Origin: Hyaloscypha bicolor E
Taxonomy: Eukaryota > Ascomycota > Leotiomycetes > Helotiales > Hyaloscyphaceae
DNA length: 64,000 nt
Reading direction: 5' to 3'
NCBI RefSeq assembly: GCF_002865645.1
Contig: NW_020194627.1
Coordinates: 930,001 to 994,000, forward strand
Position numbers and translations under genes: made by a program. Under the pieces are notes generated by a model. That model was not told where the DNA came from. It did not search any database and saw only the letters and a program-made list of their open reading frames with translations. Below are positions 59,001-64,000 of this stretch, in pieces (the stretch's first letter is position 1; every line of letters begins with the position of its first letter).

Positions 59001-62000
59001 GTAATTATTATATATAATATTATATTTAATAAGAATATACTTTATAAAAAGGATTATAAATATACTAAAGGCTATAGTATAGAGATTATAAAGAATATAG
59101 TAGAACTATTCCTAGAGAATGAGATTTAGGATACTAAATTAATCTTTAAAAATAAGGGATTATAGTATAATAGCTTATTAGAGCAAATAGAAAATGAGCC
59201 TAAATTAGGGGGTAATAAGTAAATAAACTAATAATTAGAAGAGCCCACGAGTATACTAATAGGTTATAACTCGGGAATAGGGAGCTCTATAACCTTACTA
59301 GGAATAGAACTTATAACTCTATAAAGTACTCTAGAGCCAGAAAGCATACCAGAGCCTAGAAGTAGTAGAAATAAAGGTACTAAGCTCTCAAGAAGGCTTA
59401 GTACTATAGAGAGAGATATAATAGAGTATATTAGAACTATTAGGGAAGTATACTAAACTAATAAAAGCAGGAAAGGATCTCCTTAGGACTAGTAATAAGG
59501 TCTACTAATAGCTCCTATAAGCAAAGCAGGAAGCTCACCTATAAAACGAGCGGATAGCTTAATAGAAATAGGAGAATTCTCTACGGAAAGAGCAAATAGC
59601 TTAGCTAAAATAGAAGATTAAATAGTAAAACCAAAGAGAAAATAAATAAAGAAGCCAATTATTAGAACTAGAGAAAAGCTAATTCAAATATACTTATATA
59701 AAGGAAATAATTAGGATAGAGATTCAGGTAAAACTAGTAGTAGTATAATTACTATAATAAGCATACTACTGCAAATAATAGATAGATCGAATTAGATTAA
59801 CTATTTAGAATATTTTTTAGGATCTCTCTGGCCTAATTAGCTAGAGAATTATAAGAAGGGATTTAATTATAAAACTATATATACCGTAATTATAGTAGTA
59901 GTTTAATTAAGAGTATACCCAGAACAAAGTACTCTAGGTAGTATAATAATAAGAAAAATTCATATTAATAATTTTCCAAAGGCTCTAAAGATATAGAATA
60001 ATCTAGAAAAGTACCTAGCTAGGAAATACTTTAAATTAGATACTAAACTAGAGATTAATAACTTTAAAGCTCAAAATTACTAGAGGATTATTTCTAGTAA
60101 TAAAGTAAGTATATCTCTAATTTCTTTAAAATAGGTATTTATATATAAAATTAATTCTAATAGATATATTACTCGGTATTATTTAAGGCTAGTAGTTTAT
60201 AGAGATCTCTAAGAAAAGGCATTACTCCTATCTATATATACTACTATACTTATAGTAAAGTCTTTTTAAGTAGCTAGTATAATTATGGCTTATTTTAATC
60301 TAGAAATAAAGTAATTTAATATTATAAACATATTTATTAATATAGAAAGAGATTTTAATAGGCCTATAGTAGTATATAAGCTACTAGACGGTTTTAAGAT
60401 ACCAGGATATATAGTAGAGGTAAATTAAGCTCTATATAAACTATAAGACTCTCCTATTCTATAATACAAGTACTAGACAAATACTCTTAAGAGAATTAAA
60501 CTCTCTAGACTTAATAAAAAGCCCTGTATTTATATAGATATAGATTATAAAGTCTTTATTATTTTCTATATAAATAACTTCCAAGTACTTTATTATAAGA
60601 ATAATAAAGTATATACTTAATTAATTATTACTTAGATTAAGATAATTTACGAGCTTTATAATATACGAAATATAAAGTAGTTTCTAGGAATTCGTATAAT
60701 TAGAGATCGGAAGGCTAAAAAGCTCTAGCTAGTTTATAATACCTATATTAAGAAAATTACTAAGAAGTTCAAGATAATAGATAGGAAGTGCCCTAGTATT
60801 TTATTACCTAGAATCGATTTTCGGAAATATAGTAATTAAGCTTATTTATATTAAATTAAGGCATATTAGGAGAAGATTAGATTATTATTTTATATTATAA
60901 TTATAATTAGACCGGATATGGCTTTTATTACTTTAGTACTTTCTTAGTTCTTAATAAACCCTGCTCTAGAGTATTTTATAGCTATAAATTAGGCTTTCTA
61001 ATACCTGTTTAGAATCCGGTTTCTAGTAATTTAGTATAATGGGAAATATAGAGAGATATAGCTATAGATTACATCTAATACTTTATATATAAATAACCTG
61101 AATATATAATAATCGAGCTATAAGTATATAATCTCTTTATTTAGAGGTTTAATATTATAGAAAGCCGCTTAATAGAGCTTTATAACTACCTCTTTAACCG
61201 AATTAGAAATATATAGAGTCGCTTATATAGTAAAGGAAACTATAGCTCTCTAGAGGCTATTTAGAAATCTATACTTAGATCTTAGAGAGCTCTGGACTAT
61301 ATTCTGTAATAATAAATAGACTATTTAACTAATTATAGGAGAGAATAAAAGGATTACTATAAAGCTCTATTATATTAATATCTAGAACATATAGCTATAT
61401 TAAGAGTATAGTAAAGGCGTATTTCAAGTTATATATCTTTAAACGAATAGTATACTAGTAAATAGACTTATAAAAAATCTATCCCGATTCAAATTCGAGA
61501 ACTTTAGAGCTTTATTAAATCTTTAGGATATTAGAGTAAAGATTAAAATAATTAAATAATATAAAAAGAGGCTTTTATTTATATTTTTTATTTATAAAAT
61601 CTATTAAAATAATAGAGCTTAAGAGCTAATAGCAGAAGATCTAAAGGTACTCTATTATAGTATTAATAAGCTTATATAGAAGGCCCTTTACCTGATTGGA
61701 CTACTCCTTATTTCTCTTAATAGTCTCTTAAACCTTAGTAGAAGAGCTCTTACTACTATCCTCTTTATTAGATTTAGTAATCTCAAGTATAATATAAATA
61801 GAGTACCTAAAAGCAGACAAATACTTTAAACTAGTTAGAATCTATAAAAGAGAATTAAGAAAAGAGAACTTACGGCGTTTTTAGTAGTCGGAAGTTCTAT
61901 AAGAAAGAGCTATATAATAGGGATATAAAAGATCAGAATAGCTAAATAAGAATAACTAGAAGTATACTTCTAGTAATAAGAACCTCGGCTAATAGTATTA

Positions 62001-62675
62001 TAGCAAGAACTATTACTCTTGCTCTTTAAAGCAAATAAGACTATATTAAGTCAAAACAAGCTTTGGAATAGTATAGAGAACTTATAATAACTTATATAAG
62101 GGATCTCTCTAAGACTAGTACAAGTAGGACAAGAAATATAAGGCTTTGGTATAGACTTCTTTACCTTTAGTAGAGGGGTACTAGAAGTATTAGAAGATAC
62201 TATAGGGATCTAAACCTTAATACTCTATTAAAAGTAAGCTTTATATTAATAGTCAAGAGCTATACTTATGGCGGACTTGCGAGCTACTTGATATTATCCA
62301 AAGTTAGTAAAAGATAAAGCAAGAACGTATTTTGAGTTAAAAATACCTTGGATTTGCAAGCCGGAATTAACTTAATAGTAGTACGAGAAAAGGTAGAAGT
62401 CATATTTATAATAATCGGAAACTTGGGAAGGGATTTCTAGAAGGGTATTAAAGAAGAGCATTTAATTAGAGGCTCTGGAGTTAGTAAAAAGGGGGGGTTT
62501 ATATAGGGATCCCCTGGAATTTAGTAATCTGAGGAAACGATATATACTAAGCCTATTCGGATCGGAATATTAATACGGCTCTATAAAACTCATATATCGG
62601 ACGAATTTTGCTATTTTAAAGCTCTCTAATTAGGCAAAACAGGTAGAATACGGTATCGTGCCTTCCTGGGGAGTA

Positions 62676-62846
62676 TATTATAGTAAGAATTACTGAATTA
62701 GAGCTAGTATAATTGCTTTGCTTAGTCAGAATCTATATACTTATTTCCTAAAGCATTATACTTCACTTAAGCTCTTTTCTAGCTAGTTTAATAAACTCTT
62801 TTACTATTTAATATAACTCCCTACTCTGCGATCTTTACGTATATTA
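62676..62846 (+). repeat. Family C 3' LTR
   Basis: 171 bp, starting TATTATAGTAAGAATTAC and ending CGTATATTA. It keeps more G and C near its end than the 5' LTR. Confidence 0.85.
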
Positions 62847-62851
62847 ATTTC

Positions 62852-64000
62852 CTTATAGTTTTCTATATTCTAGTTTTCTATATTCTAGTTTTCTTTTTCT
62901 TAGCTTTAAATCGTTTTTATAAGAAATCTTTTACTTTATTTTCTAAGCCCTAAATACTATATCTATAATAGTATTTAAAGCTTACTTTTTTTAATTTTAT
63001 AGAGAATTTCAAATAAACTAATTTAGAATTATTAGAAATATAGATATTACTAAAATAATAGAATTTTAGAAATATAACTAATAAACTCTAGAATAATAAA
63101 AGCAAAAAGCTTTAGAATTCTTAAAGAAATCAGGTATTTATATTTTTATAAATATATATTAATAATATATTAGAAACTTTCTCGAAAACCCGAAAATTAA
63201 AGAACTTTAAATAAAGGCTATTCTTTAATTAAGCTTTAGAGTAATAGATATCTATAAGCTAGTAATCTAACTATTATTTTTAAGCCTTATTTTATAACTT
63301 TATAGGCCTTATATATATACTAGTAATGAGATTACTAGGGAAAATATAATAAATTAATTTTCTAAAATATTATATAATCCGAAATAATATTAATTTCTTC
63401 TAAGATTTCTATTAGTTTAGGTTATCTTATTAGTAACTTTTCTCGAATCAAATACCCTATTAATATTTCTGGAGGTTCTTTAAATAAACTTATAAAGAAA
63501 TAGACTTCTTCTTTTATTAAAAAGCTCCTGTATATTAATTAGCTTATTATTACTAAAGAACTATATAAATAGCCTAAGAAAGCTAATTATATATTTACTA
63601 ATATTAATTTAATTATTATTAGCTACTAGAAGAATCTTAAGAAGGCTATTTTATATAAAATAAGCTATAAGAATACTAAAAGCCTTCTCGAGAATACTAA
63701 ACTCTATAATATTAAGCTTAAGAATAATATTAAATACTATATAGCTATAGTAAATTGGCTTATAATAGCTCTAGTTACTTCTGCTTTAAATCTTTTTCCG
63801 AATTCTCTTTTATTTATTTCTATTTAGAATTTCTTATATCTTATATTTCTTTTAGAAATACTAGAATTACTAAGCTTCTAGAGCTAATTCTCTTTATTAT
63901 AAATCGTATTATTTTTAATAACTAGCTAGTTTAGATTAAAAATAATCTATAAAAAAATACTAATTTATATTTATTTAAGGATTTTAAGATTATTTATATT
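62852..64000 (+). mobile_element. Right piece of the split family A element, running off the window
   Basis: It continues the family A LTR interrupted at 55887 and passes into the internal region, matching 38695-39930 of the full element (AATAATAAAAGCAAAAAGCT; later ACTATATAGCTATAGTAAAT). A short duplication of TATATTCTAGTTTTC lies near 62867. The copy extends beyond 64000, so its 3' end is unseen. Confidence 0.75.

Larger units (their letters stand above)
55888..62846 (+). mobile_element. Full-length Ty1/copia element (family C), RIP-inactivated
   Basis: The element is 6,959 bp with two 171-bp LTRs (55888-56058, 62676-62846) and a perfect 5-bp target duplication ATTTC (55883-55887, 62847-62851). 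Just after the 5' LTR, GTTATAAGCCCGG could be the primer site, and CTGGGGAG before the 3' LTR the polypurine tract. The order is copia-like on plus: gag about 56300-57200 with a remnant KYYKCPYKG knuckle, a protease VDS-type site near 57495, a GAG-pre-integrase HLAYKAL near 58115, an integrase core about 58250-58900, reverse transcriptase about 60000-60700 and RNase H to about 61400. YVDD near 60575 reads YINN. The frame is full of stops. It is less AT-rich than A and B, so it is probably the youngest. Confidence 0.88.
35395..64000. other. RIP-type AT-rich isochore of nested LTR retrotransposons
   Basis: About 28.6 kb of very low GC run to the window end. CpA and TpG are almost missing while TpA is extreme, as repeat-induced point mutation (CpA to TpA on both strands) produces. 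Stops TAA and TAG fill every frame, so only one open frame above 60 codons survives (57381-57572). Three LTR families are resolved and listed separately. Unassigned stretches (46260-48299, 51430-54298) are internal parts of family B or further relics too mutated to place. No intact host gene lies inside. It could be an interstitial, subtelomeric or pericentromeric block; the window does not say which. Confidence 0.9.

Noticed and set aside
35395..64000. Mitochondrial DNA or a natural AT-rich plasmid as the source of the AT block
   Set aside because: Nested LTR elements with target duplications, CpA loss and gypsy/copia domains show nuclear retrotransposons altered by RIP.
1..64000. tRNA, rRNA, CRISPR arrays or bacterial operons
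   Set aside because: No B-box pattern with cloverleaf potential was found outside coding sequence, and no regularly spaced palindromic repeats or Shine-Dalgarno organisation. All intact genes have fungal introns.

Overview
The window is nuclear DNA of a filamentous ascomycete (Pezizomycotina; a leotiomycete is my guess, low confidence). Introns are 47-55 nt almost everywhere, with GT..AG ends and CTAAC/CTGAC branch sites. The recognisable genes are fungal: LST8, SCY1, an Aco2/AcoB-type aconitase, an F-box protein, a PHD-finger protein, and LysM and ankyrin relics. The right half is a RIP-type AT-rich isochore. Nothing bacterial, viral or CRISPR-like is visible.

Region 1 (1-16.8 kb) is ordinary gene-dense euchromatin. 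It holds an F-box gene (-), a 1.8 kb intergenic stretch with degenerate repeats, a 951-residue low-complexity protein (-), LST8 (+), a 69-bp tandem repeat, a frameshifted short-chain dehydrogenase relic (-), SCY1 (-, seven exons) and a divergently placed PHD-finger protein (+, four exons).

Region 2 (16.8-23.5 kb) is gene-poor and decaying. It holds two or three very small membrane-type proteins, a broken multi-LysM protein and a broken ankyrin-repeat protein.

Region 3 (23.5-33.3 kb) has two large intact genes: the mitochondrial aconitase family member (-) and a 1,488-residue RGG-rich protein (+) carrying a canonical eIF4E-binding motif.

Region 4 (33.3-35.4 kb) is a protein kinase relic split in its catalytic region by a 754-bp hAT-type MITE with a perfect 8-bp target duplication.

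Region 5 (35.4-64 kb) is a roughly 28.6 kb AT-rich block with no intact gene. I resolve three LTR-retrotransposon families in it. Family A is a Ty3/gypsy chromovirus, with one full copy at 38504-45281. Family B is Ty1/copia-like on the minus strand, in an LTR-sharing tandem array from 36337 to about 55632. Family C is Ty1/copia on the plus strand, at 55888-62846. A is inserted in B, and C is inserted in an LTR of another A. The block shows repeat-induced point mutation: CpA/TpG are almost absent, polymerase Asp-Asp motifs read Asn-Asn, and the two C LTRs differ only by transitions.

The intact genes serve housekeeping roles (TORC signalling, COPI/tRNA trafficking, chromatin reading, lysine/TCA metabolism, probable translation control). 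The broken genes are typical accessory families and lie mostly toward the heterochromatic side. Exon junctions were worked out by hand from splice signals and frame continuity, with no transcript evidence. Similarity claims rest on family knowledge, since no search was run.
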